36,213 nt of DNA, from IMG/VR virus record IMGVR_UViG_3300008448_000289, positions 1-36,213 of that record; one strand, given 5' to 3'. Shown piece by piece: positions 20,270 to 29,644 of this stretch. The notes beneath the pieces are model-generated. The model saw only the letters and a list, made by a program, of their open reading frames with translations, searched no databases and was not told where the DNA came from. The translations under genes were made by a program, and so were the position numbers. Each line of letters starts with the position of its first letter. Within the stretch, counting starts at the first letter, position 1. Source of the stretch: a virus.

Positions 20270-23200
20270 CTACTCCTCGGGGAACCGGTAGTACTTGTAA
20301 GTCTCCACGAAGTTACGCTTGATAGCGTCCTCGTTGTATTGGATATCGTCCAAGTATTCTTTGCGTTCCTTTGGCGTCAGACTCGGATCACGCTGGATCT
20401 GTTTCTTCATAGTACTGATCTCGCGTAGCTGACCGTTGACAACGCTCTCGTATGCCTCAGTCAAAACGTCGATGTTTGGATTGGCTTCAAGATACCGATC
20501 TAACTGTTCAGGATCTGAGTAGTCACGGAATGTACGATAGGGCCGCGCATGAGACTTGATCCACTCTGACGCTTCGCGGAATTGTGCGGCGTCATAGTTG
20601 GACATTTTACCGATAAAGCGTTTGATGAACGGGATATCTCGTTTGATATCGCTTTCTTTCTGGCCGTTAAGTACCAAAGCCATATTGAAAATGTTCTCGG
20701 CAAGTGCGTTGGGACCATCTGCGTAAGTATTCAAGGCAAAGGCAATCGTGTCCGGCTCCCAGTCAACGTTACCGTTAGTTTCTTCAAGTAAAATTTTAGC
20801 TGCCATGTTGTGCCATTCGGACGGTCTGCTACCACCAGAATAAGCATCAGCATATTTGCCCATTCGTGAGTCATAGATTGGATTGCCGAGGCTATCCATG
20901 TTTACGGTATATTCAAAGAGGGGTCGTGCCGCAGATGGTAAGACGGTACTAACCAACCATGCCGGGAAATGCTCAGTCATACTGATACGAGAGGCTGGCA
21001 GCGGCATGAACGAGTCCAAACCGATCTCAACCATGTTGCTCGCAAAATCCTCAAAGCTCTGATTGCCTGAGAATAGAGCAGCGAACTGCGCTCCCGCAGC
21101 GGGGAATGCACCTGCACCAAATCCCCACGGCATCTGAAGGAAGTTATCTTTACCGTCTTCGCCTTCCAAGAATGGAACCGGTAAGCGCATGTAACGTGTC
21201 CAGCGAGACATACTATCGGTCGCAATTTGGTTGCGCCCTTCGTCATCATCCGGAGCCATCGCCGCTGCCATTGCATATATAAGTGCGCCTGATGTAAAAA
21301 AGATAGGCGCAGCAACAAGGGCGTTCTTACGACGTTGGTTATAGTTCTCAATAAACCTACGGCGGTTCTCATTCTTTTTGTCGATACGGTTCTGAAGTTC
21401 AGCGATTTTATCTGGGTCGGCTTTGGGATTCGCTTCTTCTTTCTGTAGCGCCTCTTCATCGTACTGAGTATCCATCTGCGCCCAGACGGACGGTTCAGCA
21501 TTTTTAATTGCGTCCTCAGCGGAAGTAGTCGCGGTACGTATTACTTTGATAAAGTTGACGGCACCGGTCGCAGCAGGTTTGAAGAACATGTAAAACGCGG
21601 ACATCTTTCTGCCCCACGTACCAATCTTACGGAAGTTCATCAGTTCAAGAGCGAAGGTTGCTGCCTCACGCTTGAGATCAGCCATGATGTCTGGATTATT
21701 GACATCAACATTCTGTGCCTTAGCTTTGGCAACATTATCCTTGAGCCTTGTGGTGTATGCCGCCACACGACTAGTGTATTCAAACGTCGCACCGAAGACA
21801 TCAAACCAGCGACTCAAAGCCTCCTTGGTACGAATAATTTTACTCGGACCAACTCGCTTCATGAGTGCTTCGACTTGATCTTCGACGTTGAACCCTTGCG
21901 GATAAAGTGCACTGCCACCGTACTCGATAAAATCTAAGGCATCTCGGTAGAAACCATCCTTAGACATCAATCTTTCCAACGCCGCAGAATCTCTGGAAGT
22001 CGTTACACGAGACAGGTTGAATGACTTTGCCATCAATCCGGTACGGAGTACGTTACCGATAAGCTCAGCAGCGTACTTACTACCTTGACCAAATCCTTCC
22101 TTAAACGTAATCAACCCGAAATTGGTCATGCTATTGACCAAAAAATCCATCGGGGGGAAGTTCAAGTTAAAACGGGTATGGAATTGCCCAATCAGACTAT
22201 TGAAATCAGCGAGGCGTCTGAGTACAGGGTTAGCTTTTTCGTACGGCGTCTTGATAGATTCAAGCTGCCTTTCATCCGTCAGTTCATAGACATGGACATC
22301 GCCGTTAGGCTGGTAATCCAAAATCTTGTTCTTGCCTTTAAGAACACTTAAATCAAAGTTGGGGTCATTACGCTCATCAAACGTAACAACTTCAGGATCT
22401 TTCGATTTGACCTTGATGAATCCCTGCTTGATGTTGTTAACAAGGACAGGCAATAAGTCCTTTCGCCCTGCTTGAGAAGCAGCTACATAAGCGTTTGCAA
22501 ACGATTGCAAGATGGGATCTTCAAAGTCAGTTTTACGCCCTTCCCATGACTGCTCTACTTCCGCCAGTTCTCCTGACAATCTTTGGGAACTGTAGTCAAG
22601 ATCTTGATCAGATCCCGGCAGACCTTGGAACGGCACGTAAGTATCGCCCCATTGATAGGACGCAACGATGCTATCAACTTGAGGTGCCCAGTAGTTTGCT
22701 TCCTTACTAAGCTCGCGTTGAAGTTCTTGTACGCGGTTCAACTTCGCACGTACGTCGTCAATTAGCGGCTTCAAGGGACCACTATTGTTGTACTCGTCAA
22801 TCTTAGCCTGCAACGCTTCAGGCGTATACAACGGCTCATCCTTTGTTCCGCGTGGAATGACATCGTAGATCTTGTCATTGATGTCAATGGACATCTTCTT
22901 GCCACGGGTACCAACAGGGCTATACCCAGTCTCAGACTTGAACTTATTGACGAGCACACGCATGACATCTTGAATCTGCGCTGCTTGATCAGGCGGCAAC
23001 TTGCTACGTTGTTTTTCAAGGAAGGCACGATAATCAGCCGGGGTCATATCTGCTGTACCAGCGGGTACAAACGGAAGCCCTGCTGAGGGGATCTTAATAT
23101 CGTTCCGCAACGGAACTTCACGCAGATACTTGGTTTCTCTGCGCTTCATCTCGTGCTGTGCGATGAAGATCTTACTGAGCCTATTTATAGCCGCCTTCAG

Positions 23201-26200
23201 GCTAAGTCCAGAATTGAGAGCAAACTCCTTGATAGCATCCTGTACTTCACGGATAGCCGGATCAACTCGTCTGACAATAATGTAATCAGTGATGTTGGGC
23301 GCACGAGCAATCTCAGATGCAATGTTATTACGATCTGGTCCCGTAATAATTAACGTGCCCTGCAACCCCTTTTCATCATCCATCGTGTCAATCACGATGT
23401 GCTTATTCTGGAACTTGCGTACAAGATCTTTAAACAAAGTCTTGTTTTGGAATTGCTCAGAGAGTTTCTTGATGAGACTAGAGATACCGCCACCACCAAG
23501 TGATGCAGGGGCAAAGTCTTCAAGATCGTGCGGCTTCTTGCTTGGCTTCTGACCGGGCTTCTTGCTCGGCTTTTTGCCGGGTTGAACAGATAAATACACC
23601 GGAACTTCAGAAAGCATTTCCTCGGTTCGATATTTACCGTCCGCCTTGGCGAGGCTATCCAGTGCGCGAATGACAGCAGCATCAGACTTTAGGCCAAAGA
23701 TGTCTTTAGCTTTTTCGATGAACTCACGTAACCATCGCTTCAACTGCCCGACAATAGTCGGGGAAAGACCATAACGACCAGCTACGATACGCGACCCGTT
23801 GACTGCCCAGAACTCAGATGGGTTGACATACTGATAGTGCGACTTAGGAACATCACCGTTTTTGATGGCACTAAGAGCTTTGTCATATTCAGCCTTCTTG
23901 TTCGCTGCACCCGTTAGGTAGTGATAATTAACGATAGCGTTGAAAAAGGCTTTTTCAGCTTCAGTCTTCGCGTTTTTCTGAGCCTTTAACAACTGCCGTG
24001 TATATGCTTTGTGTATACCCGCACGGATATTAGTCGGCATCAACCGTTCAAGGTGGTGCAGGATTTCATGCGTAGCAGTATTGGTATCACCCACGCTAGA
24101 AAAAACGGTGGCAATACGGCTGGCAGAATCATAAAACCCAGCAACTCCTTTCATGCCTTCCGGCTGCTGTCGTATTGAAATACCTAAGTCGGCAACAAGC
24201 AGAGGATTTTGCCGTACAAACCACTCAGCAAGATCGGCGCTTTCATCGGACAACGTGCCAATACGTTTGGCATTCAGTAAACGCTCACGAATGTACTCAG
24301 CACCTCGTACGCGAGGGCGAACCATACGTTCTTTCTGAGTTTTAACCAGCAGATCACCAGCACGGTTAGCAAAGTCGTCCGCTGTCAATTCACCCGCATC
24401 GTATTCGGCTTTTGCTTTGCTTAGCTCACGCCGCAAAGACGGTGCCCGCTCCTGAGTCTGCTCAGGTATGGCAGGTGTAGCTTCGTTCAGTTCATCGAGG
24501 CTGAGGAAGCGTTGTTCGGTAGGCTCTAATGCAGCGGGGCGTGGCGCTTCTCCTTCATCAAGTCGTTCAGGAGCACGGCTAACAGGCTCCAGTCCTGCAA
24601 CGGGAGGTTCTGTAACTTCTGGTCCTGCGGGTCCAACTCGTGGTACAGGCAGTCCAGTGCCTCCTGCAACTGCTCCAGTGACAGCTTCGCTAACACCTGT
24701 TGGTACTGGTTCACTGGGCACCTCCGCCTTGGGAGCCTTGGGTTCAATAACATTCAGTGCAGCGAGATACCCCTTTTGAAATCCGGGTATTTCAAGCTCA
24801 TAAGCACCCTGTACGCTACCGGTTTCAGCAATAGCATTCATCGCTTGCTTCACAATTTGTGAAGCCTGTTCTTCGCGCATAGGTTGGGCTTTCTTTACCG
24901 CAGCCTCCATCTTCATGATGGGGTACGTATCGCCCATATCTTCAATTTTAAAGACCGGAACTTCCTTAGCGCCTAACTCACGTAACGCTTCAAGCCTGTG
25001 CTGACCTTCTATGACGTTATTATTTTGGTCTACAATGATGCGACTGAAATAGCCATCATCACTTGCAATCTGTTTAGCAAGCTCATCAACGCGCTTACGT
25101 TCACCTGACTGTTCCGAAACACCGCCCTTGAGTTGCTCAATCGGTACAGTCTCGTTACCAATCATGCGCGGATAATTAAAATTGGCGTCGGCTACTTCAT
25201 AAACATCATCGGTCGGCGGACGGATATCCTTCCCTGCCAACACATCAACCTGTACCGCTTCTGGCGCTGGTATTTCTGGCAACGCAGGGGCTTCAACAGC
25301 CGGTGCCTCAACAGGCGCAGCTAAGACTTCACGCAACGCATTCAGCGTGGTCTCTTTGTTGGCGTTCTTATCAAGTTCAATGCCGAGTTGCTTAGCAAGG
25401 CTACGCGCACGGAACAGTGCAATCGGCTTACCTTCATCAGCAAGCTTGAGTAGTTGCTGAGCGTCGTCTACTACGGCAGGAGGCAAGCCCTCGGTGACTT
25501 CCGGAGGTGCTTCAATAGCCTCGATACCGCGCAGCGCGGGGGCAAGCTCACTAGGCGGAGGCGGGGCTTCTCTAGCACGGACAGGTTCAACACCCGGTTC
25601 AATCGGCGCTGGTTCTTCTGGAAGTGGTTCTTCCGGCGGCGGTTCAAACCCACCCTTTTGGTCACGTTCTCTAACAGCAAGATAAGTAGCAGCAGCAATC
25701 GGACCACCACTGACAGCCGTAGCAATGCCCGTTAAAGCCTGACGACGAGCCTGAATTGCTAGTTTTTCCTCAAAGGTTTCAGCCGCTTCAAGTTCTTGAT
25801 CTAATTCATTTGCATAAGCATTGACAGACTGACCGAACGTAGCAATCTGCTCAGTAGTCATGTCGCCTGCGACAAACTTTAGAAGCTGTCTCTTAGCACC
25901 GTCTAAGGTCTTAACTCCAAGAGCGTCAATCAAAAACTTGGTCGGCAAAAGTTCCGTGCCGACTTCGATGGCAGCATCAACACCAGCATAACGTGCAGCT
26001 TCAGGTGCGGTCAGCCCTTCAGCACGAGCCTCGCCGTATGACTCAGCACCAGTCTGAAGTCCAGCAGAAGCCAGAGCAGGTAGCGGATTGCGTGTAGCAA
26101 TCGAGGCAACAATACCCGGCAAGTTACGAACAAGGCTCTCACCGCCACCACGAATACCCTGTTCAAGCAAAGTCAGATCATCCGGGGTCGCTTCCGCAAC

Positions 26201-26707
26201 GCGCTTTTCACTGGCCTTGCGCTCTTCCTTCAGGCGTTCCGTAGCCTGCTTCTTAACCGCTTTTAGTTGCTCGTTACTCGTAATGCCATAGACCTGTTCC
26301 CAGTAAGCACGAAGACCGCCGACGCGATCCACATCTTCATAAGATACGCCGGGAGGCAGTTGGTCGATGGAGTTGGGTAACTGGTCAATGATGGACTGGC
26401 GGACGCCGCCCACACCCTGCTTAGCACCTTCGGCAAGCTGAGTGCCGAAACCCTTGGTCAAACCCTTCCCGCTCAGGCTATACCAAGCCCGACCTTCTTC
26501 CTCGGGGGCTTCTTCAGGTTTAGTCTCAGCCGGTTTCGGTGCCGGTGGCGTAACAGGTTTTGCAGCCTCAGCCCGCTGAGCCGGAGTCAGCAATTGATCA
26601 ACGTCATATCCTGCACTGCCAAGCCGATTAAGAAACTCTTCCCTTGAGATATTATCAGGGACGTTCCTAATCAACGTGCCATTCGGCATCCGAACATTGC
26701 GGGGCAT
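20270..26707 (-). CDS. Giant phage polyvalent protein (ParB-like, zincin-like and LPD38-like parts)
   Basis: 2145 residues. The N-terminus (RNVPDNISREEFLNRLGSAG) resembles the lead-in of virion proteins. Then a Pro-rich linker; a Gly/Ala-rich helical part (about 190-260); another Pro/Glu linker; a ParB-like domain near 500-600 with VIEGQHRLEALRELGAKEVP (about 560-580); a metallopeptidase-like HEILHHLE near 879 (HExxH); a Lys/Pro linker near 1045-1060; and a long C-terminal part (about 1560-2145) resembling LPD38, with a hydrophobic segment near 1792-1815. Polyvalent proteins are thought to be injected with the DNA and to act on host defences or genome processing. Last gene of the minus-strand operon. 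Confidence 0.8.
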   Translation of the reverse strand: MPRNVRMPNGTLIRNVPDNISREEFLNRLGSAGYDVDQLLTPAQRAEAAKPVTPPAPKPAETKPEEAPEEEGRAWYSLSGKGLTKGFGTQLAEGAKQGVGGVRQSIIDQLPNSIDQLPPGVSYEDVDRVGGLRAYWEQVYGITSNEQLKAVKKQATERLKEERKASEKRVAEATPDDLTLLEQGIRGGGESLVRNLPGIVASIATRNPLPALASAGLQTGAESYGEARAEGLTAPEAARYAGVDAAIEVGTELLPTKFLIDALGVKTLDGAKRQLLKFVAGDMTTEQIATFGQSVNAYANELDQELEAAETFEEKLAIQARRQALTGIATAVSGGPIAAATYLAVRERDQKGGFEPPPEEPLPEEPAPIEPGVEPVRAREAPPPPSELAPALRGIEAIEAPPEVTEGLPPAVVDDAQQLLKLADEGKPIALFRARSLAKQLGIELDKNANKETTLNALREVLAAPVEAPAVEAPALPEIPAPEAVQVDVLAGKDIRPPTDDVYEVADANFNYPRMIGNETVPIEQLKGGVSEQSGERKRVDELAKQIASDDGYFSRIIVDQNNNVIEGQHRLEALRELGAKEVPVFKIEDMGDTYPIMKMEAAVKKAQPMREEQASQIVKQAMNAIAETGSVQGAYELEIPGFQKGYLAALNVIEPKAPKAEVPSEPVPTGVSEAVTGAVAGGTGLPVPRVGPAGPEVTEPPVAGLEPVSRAPERLDEGEAPRPAALEPTEQRFLSLDELNEATPAIPEQTQERAPSLRRELSKAKAEYDAGELTADDFANRAGDLLVKTQKERMVRPRVRGAEYIRERLLNAKRIGTLSDESADLAEWFVRQNPLLVADLGISIRQQPEGMKGVAGFYDSASRIATVFSSVGDTNTATHEILHHLERLMPTNIRAGIHKAYTRQLLKAQKNAKTEAEKAFFNAIVNYHYLTGAANKKAEYDKALSAIKNGDVPKSHYQYVNPSEFWAVNGSRIVAGRYGLSPTIVGQLKRWLREFIEKAKDIFGLKSDAAVIRALDSLAKADGKYRTEEMLSEVPVYLSVQPGKKPSKKPGQKPSKKPHDLEDFAPASLGGGGISSLIKKLSEQFQNKTLFKDLVRKFQNKHIVIDTMDDEKGLQGTLIITGPDRNNIASEIARAPNITDYIIVRRVDPAIREVQDAIKEFALNSGLSLKAAINRLSKIFIAQHEMKRRETKYLREVPLRNDIKIPSAGLPFVPAGTADMTPADYRAFLEKQRSKLPPDQAAQIQDVMRVLVNKFKSETGYSPVGTRGKKMSIDINDKIYDVIPRGTKDEPLYTPEALQAKIDEYNNSGPLKPLIDDVRAKLNRVQELQRELSKEANYWAPQVDSIVASYQWGDTYVPFQGLPGSDQDLDYSSQRLSGELAEVEQSWEGRKTDFEDPILQSFANAYVAASQAGRKDLLPVLVNNIKQGFIKVKSKDPEVVTFDERNDPNFDLSVLKGKNKILDYQPNGDVHVYELTDERQLESIKTPYEKANPVLRRLADFNSLIGQFHTRFNLNFPPMDFLVNSMTNFGLITFKEGFGQGSKYAAELIGNVLRTGLMAKSFNLSRVTTSRDSAALERLMSKDGFYRDALDFIEYGGSALYPQGFNVEDQVEALMKRVGPSKIIRTKEALSRWFDVFGATFEYTSRVAAYTTRLKDNVAKAKAQNVDVNNPDIMADLKREAATFALELMNFRKIGTWGRKMSAFYMFFKPAATGAVNFIKVIRTATTSAEDAIKNAEPSVWAQMDTQYDEEALQKEEANPKADPDKIAELQNRIDKKNENRRRFIENYNQRRKNALVAAPIFFTSGALIYAMAAAMAPDDDEGRNQIATDSMSRWTRYMRLPVPFLEGEDGKDNFLQMPWGFGAGAFPAAGAQFAALFSGNQSFEDFASNMVEIGLDSFMPLPASRISMTEHFPAWLVSTVLPSAARPLFEYTVNMDSLGNPIYDSRMGKYADAYSGGSRPSEWHNMAAKILLEETNGNVDWEPDTIAFALNTYADGPNALAENIFNMALVLNGQKESDIKRDIPFIKRFIGKMSNYDAAQFREASEWIKSHARPYRTFRDYSDPEQLDRYLEANPNIDVLTEAYESVVNGQLREISTMKKQIQRDPSLTPKERKEYLDDIQYNEDAIKRNFVETYKYYRFPEE

Positions 26708-26710
26708 TAA

Positions 26711-28129
26711 CTAACCCTGTGGAAAGGCCGAAGGAAATTCTATCTCATCTATACCGCCACCAATTTGAAATAGCGATTTAATATCTTCCTTCTCACGCTG
26801 GAGAATCTGATCTATTGCGGTTTGAGCAGCCTTTTTCTGCTCGGCAGTCGCATTCTTATTCCGCAACACTTTCTTAGCATCCCGATAGTCTTCAGGTGCA
26901 TTGAATGCGTTCTTATCCCAATCCTTTTGCTTATCAAGAAGTTTGGCTGTGACGTATCTATCTAAATTAGCAGCGCGTTCAGCCGCCCGAGCCGTTGCAC
27001 GCTTTTCGTCACCAAGCTCTTGGATGCGGGTACGCGCTGTTGCTGCACCCTCGGAGTACCGCAGACGCTCCATAGCCAACTCGTTCTCGCCCAGCGTTTT
27101 AGCCAGAGCATTAACCTCGCCACGAGCCTGATTAGCCAGAGCACGGGCTTCCTTGTCGTACCCAGCCTGACGCAGTTCTTCAGCCTGCTGGAGGTCCAAC
27201 ATCCGGTCTTCGTAACGCTGACGTAATTCACGCTCACGCTGCTGAAGCTCCATCATGGCCGGAATGCCACGGGCGAACCCAGCACCAATCGAACCCAATC
27301 CTGTTGCACCGGGACGCGAAGCAGCCTCCATAATCTGGGCACCGATCTGAGCCAACGCCAAACCACGTGTCCGCTTACTCTCAGGCTCGATCTCTTCGCC
27401 ACGCTTCTGCAACCGCTCACGCATGGCCTGAGCCGCTTTGCCTTCCCCTCTTGCTTCTGCCTCGGCACGAAGTTGAGCGGCGTATCCCGCAACCGGACGA
27501 TTCGCACGTTCTAGCGCGGTTTCGTATTGCTTCGATATGGGAATGATCTGGTCATTTGAACGTTTGCCAGTTTCTTCACGGACTGTCGGACCTTCTGCCC
27601 GTCGTGTCTTAGCCTGCTTAATCTGAGGATCAAGGTAGCGACGCACGGCGTTCTGTTGATTGGGCGACATCGTTTCAAATTCAGGTACAAACTGTTTGAT
27701 GATGTCCAGTTCTTCCGCATTACCCAACAGATCGCCATTAGCCAACGCGACCACGCCACCACCCGCAAACTTCGGGTACTCCATACGGCCAGCATCAATC
27801 GCACCAAGTCCACGATCCATCGGCTGCGGAGCCGGGGGAGGTGCCTGCATACCGGCAATACCGCCTTGCTGACGCTGCATTTGTTGCTGCTGTTCAGCCA
27901 TGTTCAACTGATCTTTAATTGTCGGCGGCGTCTGCGGGGGCTGAACCTGTTGCTGCTTCAGTCGCTGGAACTGATTCATCATGGCGTACAGATCCGTCAG
28001 CGGAGCCACGCCCTGCGTAGCCATACTCTTGACGTACTGAATAGCCTGATCAGGCGGCATACCCTTGGACATGGCCTGCTGAAGCGAAGCCATCATTGCA
28101 CGACCCGTGCCGCTAACTGGACCGATCAT
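26711..28129 (-). CDS. Ejection/virion-type coiled-coil protein
   Basis: 472 residues. The N-terminal part is rich in Met, Gln and Pro (QQQQMQRQQGG), then comes KFAGGGVVALANG (about 122-134), and residues 180-430 are long charged helices (for example RAEAEARGEGKAAQAMRERLQ), consistent with coiled coil. The G-rich motif and the position beside the polyvalent protein suggest a virion-associated or ejected protein. The specific role is not visible. It is followed by the polyvalent gene with a 3-nt gap. Confidence 0.6.
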   Translation of the reverse strand: MIGPVSGTGRAMMASLQQAMSKGMPPDQAIQYVKSMATQGVAPLTDLYAMMNQFQRLKQQQVQPPQTPPTIKDQLNMAEQQQQMQRQQGGIAGMQAPPPAPQPMDRGLGAIDAGRMEYPKFAGGGVVALANGDLLGNAEELDIIKQFVPEFETMSPNQQNAVRRYLDPQIKQAKTRRAEGPTVREETGKRSNDQIIPISKQYETALERANRPVAGYAAQLRAEAEARGEGKAAQAMRERLQKRGEEIEPESKRTRGLALAQIGAQIMEAASRPGATGLGSIGAGFARGIPAMMELQQRERELRQRYEDRMLDLQQAEELRQAGYDKEARALANQARGEVNALAKTLGENELAMERLRYSEGAATARTRIQELGDEKRATARAAERAANLDRYVTAKLLDKQKDWDKNAFNAPEDYRDAKKVLRNKNATAEQKKAAQTAIDQILQREKEDIKSLFQIGGGIDEIEFPSAFPQG

Positions 28130-28132
28130 TGT

Positions 28133-29632
28133 TTATTTCCCCGTGGTTGAGCCGAGACCACCAAACAGACCGCCCAAGCCTAATCCAGCACCGACAATCT
28201 GACCGAACATACTACCCGGTGCTTGATACATCGTCTGCGTCTGACCTGTTGCCGGGAGACCACGCAGGATACCCGACATGAACTCTGCTTGCTGATACGG
28301 CAGGCGCTGCTGGTTAAGGAAGTCTTGATACTGCTGATTGAGCAACTCTTGACCAAACGCTTGCTGCTGTCCGCCAGCACCCAGTTGAGCAGAGGTAATG
28401 CCCATCTGCTGCTGATACTCCTGCTGACCCAAGTTACCCAACATACCCGCCGCAGCCAACTGCTGCTGAAGACCCTGCATACCCAAGCCAGCCCCAAATT
28501 GACGGGACTGTTCGGCAAGGTTCGCACCCGACAGACCGTACTGGGCACGCTGCATTGCATTCTGCTGCGAGAACTGATTGGCCTGAGCCAACTGAGCCAG
28601 AGCCTGTTGCTGAGCCTGAAGCTGCGCGGCCTGATTCATCTGCTGTGCCTGCAAGCCCTGACCCGCACCAAACTGCTGCTGATTGATCAATGCCTGAAGG
28701 TTAGTCTGACCCGCCTGCTGTTGAGCAGCCTGATTAGCCAATGCAGCCTGAAGACCCGACTGAGTACCAAGCTGCTGAACGCCAAGCAGTGCGGCCAGAT
28801 TTTGCTGACCCGTGGTGAGTCCCGCTTGTTGGTTAGCCAGTCCAGCCTGAAGCATACGAGCACGGTCAGCGTTGTACTGAGCCTGTGCCTGCTGGAATGC
28901 ACTCTGGCTACCCTGTGCCTGAATGTCGCCTAACTGAGAAGCAAGGTTACGTCGTGCTTCAGACTCCAGAATGGCCTCACGAGTGCCGCCCGATGCACCG
29001 GCACGAACACCGGCTGCTTTGAGTGAAGGGAGTTGGCGGGCATAATCACGGACAGCAGCTTGTTTCTGTCGGTCAACAACTTCCTGCATGTACGGCGACA
29101 TGTATTGAGAAGCCGCACCAAGACCAAACTGATCCGCACTAACGCGCTCAGCCGGACCCATCTGATACTGCTGCAACGCGCCAATACCGACACGCTCCGG
29201 GCCAGCCATTTGATACGAAGTACCCGGCGCAGCTTGAGCGCGCTCAAAGGTAGTCCCCATCCGCTCAAACTGGGGAGATTCGTAGAACTGACGTTCTGCT
29301 GCGGGGGTGTATTGCCCTAGTCTGGCAGCATCAATACCTGCAAGTCCGGCAAGACCTGTAGCCTGAGTAAGTTGATCTGAAGGCCGCATCCCCGCAATGC
29401 TTCTAAATGCCTGCTCTTGCAGGGGGCTAAATCCTTCCAGACGCTGGATAGAATCCATGACTGGTTTGCCTTGAGCATCCAGTACAGGCTTACCTTCAGC
29501 ATCCAATCTTGGACGCGCATACGGCTGATAGCCCTGCTGCGACAGAACCTGAGCCTGACCTACTAGCTGAAGGATTGGGTCTCGCAGCCAGCTAGGAATG
29601 TTGGTTTGAATTTGTTCAGTAGGAGTAGCCAT
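28133..29632 (-). CDS. Gln/Ala-rich repetitive virion protein
   Basis: 499 residues. A short N-terminal doublet DAEGKPVLDAQGKPVMD is followed by an ordinary region and then, from about 230 to 440, a Gln/Ala/Leu-rich repetitive helical stretch with units such as LANQQAGLTTGQQNL and LANQAAQQQAGQTNL. It ends in a Gly-rich hydrophobic tail (GQIVGAGLGLGGLFGGLG). The layout fits long helical ejection or tail-needle-like proteins of podoviruses; the exact role is unproven. It is separated from its neighbours by 3 and 12 nt. Confidence 0.6.
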   Translation of the reverse strand: MATPTEQIQTNIPSWLRDPILQLVGQAQVLSQQGYQPYARPRLDAEGKPVLDAQGKPVMDSIQRLEGFSPLQEQAFRSIAGMRPSDQLTQATGLAGLAGIDAARLGQYTPAAERQFYESPQFERMGTTFERAQAAPGTSYQMAGPERVGIGALQQYQMGPAERVSADQFGLGAASQYMSPYMQEVVDRQKQAAVRDYARQLPSLKAAGVRAGASGGTREAILESEARRNLASQLGDIQAQGSQSAFQQAQAQYNADRARMLQAGLANQQAGLTTGQQNLAALLGVQQLGTQSGLQAALANQAAQQQAGQTNLQALINQQQFGAGQGLQAQQMNQAAQLQAQQQALAQLAQANQFSQQNAMQRAQYGLSGANLAEQSRQFGAGLGMQGLQQQLAAAGMLGNLGQQEYQQQMGITSAQLGAGGQQQAFGQELLNQQYQDFLNQQRLPYQQAEFMSGILRGLPATGQTQTMYQAPGSMFGQIVGAGLGLGGLFGGLGSTTGK

Positions 29633-29644
29633 TATCGCTCCCGA

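Noticed and set aside
28223-28933. 236-residue plus-strand ORF opposite the Gln-rich gene
   Set aside because: It is Leu-rich because it is the antisense of CAG/CTG-rich codons of the Gln-rich protein; there is no ribosome binding site and no recognisable domain.
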